Assembly: GCA_030613125.1 (NCBI GenBank)
Contig: JAUWMO010000211.1
Span: 1-6,124, forward strand
Direction of reading: 5' to 3'
Origin: Bacteroidota bacterium
GTDB lineage: Bacteria > Bacteroidota > Bacteroidia > Bacteroidales > VadinHA17
Length of the DNA: 6,124 nt
Numbering within the stretch: position 1 is the stretch's first letter; each line of letters opens with the position of its first letter. The position numbers and the translations under genes are program-made. The notes under the pieces were generated by a model that did no database searches, had not been told where the DNA came from, and saw only the letters and a program-made list of their open reading frames with translations. Shown one piece after another: positions 5,612-6,124 of this stretch.

Positions 5612-6124
5612 ATGAAAACCATAGTACAATTCTTTGAAGACAGCGTAAATAAATTTGCCGACAATGTTTTTATGTGGGAAAAAATTGATGGAATTTATAA
5701 GGGAACTACTTATAAAGAAATCAGGGAACAAGTTTATTTATTTGGAGCCGGATTGATAAGCCTGGGTATAAAAAAGGGAGACCGCGTTGGATTGATCTCT
5801 GAAGGACGCAATGCATGGCTGGTCAGTGAACTTGGTATTCTTTATGCAGGAGCAGCAAATGTGCCTCTATCAGTCAGATTACACGATCCTGAAGAAATTC
5901 GTTTCCGGTTTGACCATTCCGGCGTAAGAATTATAATAGTTTCAAAAAGTCAGGTTTCAAAGTTGAAAGCTGTTAAAAAATCAATCAAAACTCTTGAAAA
6001 AGTTATTTTCCTGGACCATGAGGGCAACCCTGAAAAAGATGAAATTCTTTTTGAATCAGTACTGGAATTAGGGAAAAATTACCTTGAAAAAAACCGGAAT
6101 ACATTTGAAGAAACATGGCAGTCG
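5612..6124 (+). CDS. Long-chain fatty acid--CoA ligase (AMP-forming), N-terminal part (3' end outside window)
   Basis: The ATG at 5612 opens a frame of 171 codons that stays open to the last base of the window, so only the N-terminal quarter or so of a roughly 600-residue enzyme is present. The family activates fatty acids with ATP to acyl-AMP and then acyl-CoA, at the cytoplasmic face of the membrane, for lipid synthesis or breakdown. The visible part fits the start of the adenylate-forming fold: VQFFEDSVNKFADNVFMWEK (5-24); TYKEIREQVYLFGAGLISLG (33-52); IKKGDRVGLISEGRNAWLVS (53-72); then LGILYAGAANVPLSVRL (74-90) and EIRFRFDHSGVRIIIVS (95-111). These correspond to the usual GL...GI..GD.V.L...N.PEW and G.V.VPLS...... 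stretches. The AMP-binding P-loop-like motif is beyond the edge, so activity and chain-length preference cannot be judged. The upstream 90 bp hold the palindrome and a possible -7 element. Confidence 0.9.
   Translation, partial: MKTIVQFFEDSVNKFADNVFMWEKIDGIYKGTTYKEIREQVYLFGAGLISLGIKKGDRVGLISEGRNAWLVSELGILYAGAANVPLSVRLHDPEEIRFRFDHSGVRIIIVSKSQVSKLKAVKKSIKTLEKVIFLDHEGNPEKDEILFESVLELGKNYLEKNRNTFEETWQS

Noticed and set aside
1..6124. Mobile element, phage, defence or CRISPR system
   Set aside because: No transposase, integrase, nuclease, repeat-spacer pattern or terminal repeats were seen; all long frames are explained by ordinary chromosomal families.

Overview
The window looks like chromosomal DNA of a Bacteroidota bacterium, probably Bacteroidales/Marinilabiliales-like; the exact rank is an inference. 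It is AT-rich. Start codons lack clear Shine-Dalgarno sequences, and several intergenic regions carry the TAnnTTTG-type -7 element typical of the phylum. The gene complement also fits: the order RelA/SpoT - Fur-like - purA, a Fur protein without CxxC pairs, and a small SPOR-domain lipoprotein.

Left part (1-2807, all rightward): the 3' end of a RelA/SpoT (p)ppGpp synthetase/hydrolase gene is cut by the left edge and keeps its zinc-finger-like CC domain and ACT domain. It is followed by a complete Fur-family regulator, a 278-bp gene-free gap holding a GC-rich, hairpin-containing island that looks like a dispersed repeat, and a complete purA (adenylosuccinate synthase). Nucleotide alarmone metabolism thus sits beside a purine branch-point enzyme that (p)ppGpp is known to inhibit in other bacteria.

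Middle part (2808-5031): a leftward 12-TM major facilitator transporter has its stop codon directly abutting the purA stop codon, with no gap. Its sequence recalls the MFSD1 branch of the superfamily. A 175-bp divergent promoter region separates it from a rightward cytidylate-kinase-like P-loop protein with an unusual P-loop.

Right part (5032-6124): a leftward SPOR-domain lipoprotein is convergent with the kinase-like gene. It is divergent from the 5' part of a long-chain acyl-CoA synthetase gene, which runs off the right edge without a stop and is easily missed. The 90 bp between these two genes contain a near-perfect 27-bp palindrome whose two arms each contain an exact TAnnTTTG element, pointing at each other. 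This is the most striking regulatory structure in the window.

I see no insertion sequence, phage gene, CRISPR array, tRNA or rRNA, and no clear multi-gene novel system. This is mostly core housekeeping DNA with a few noteworthy details.
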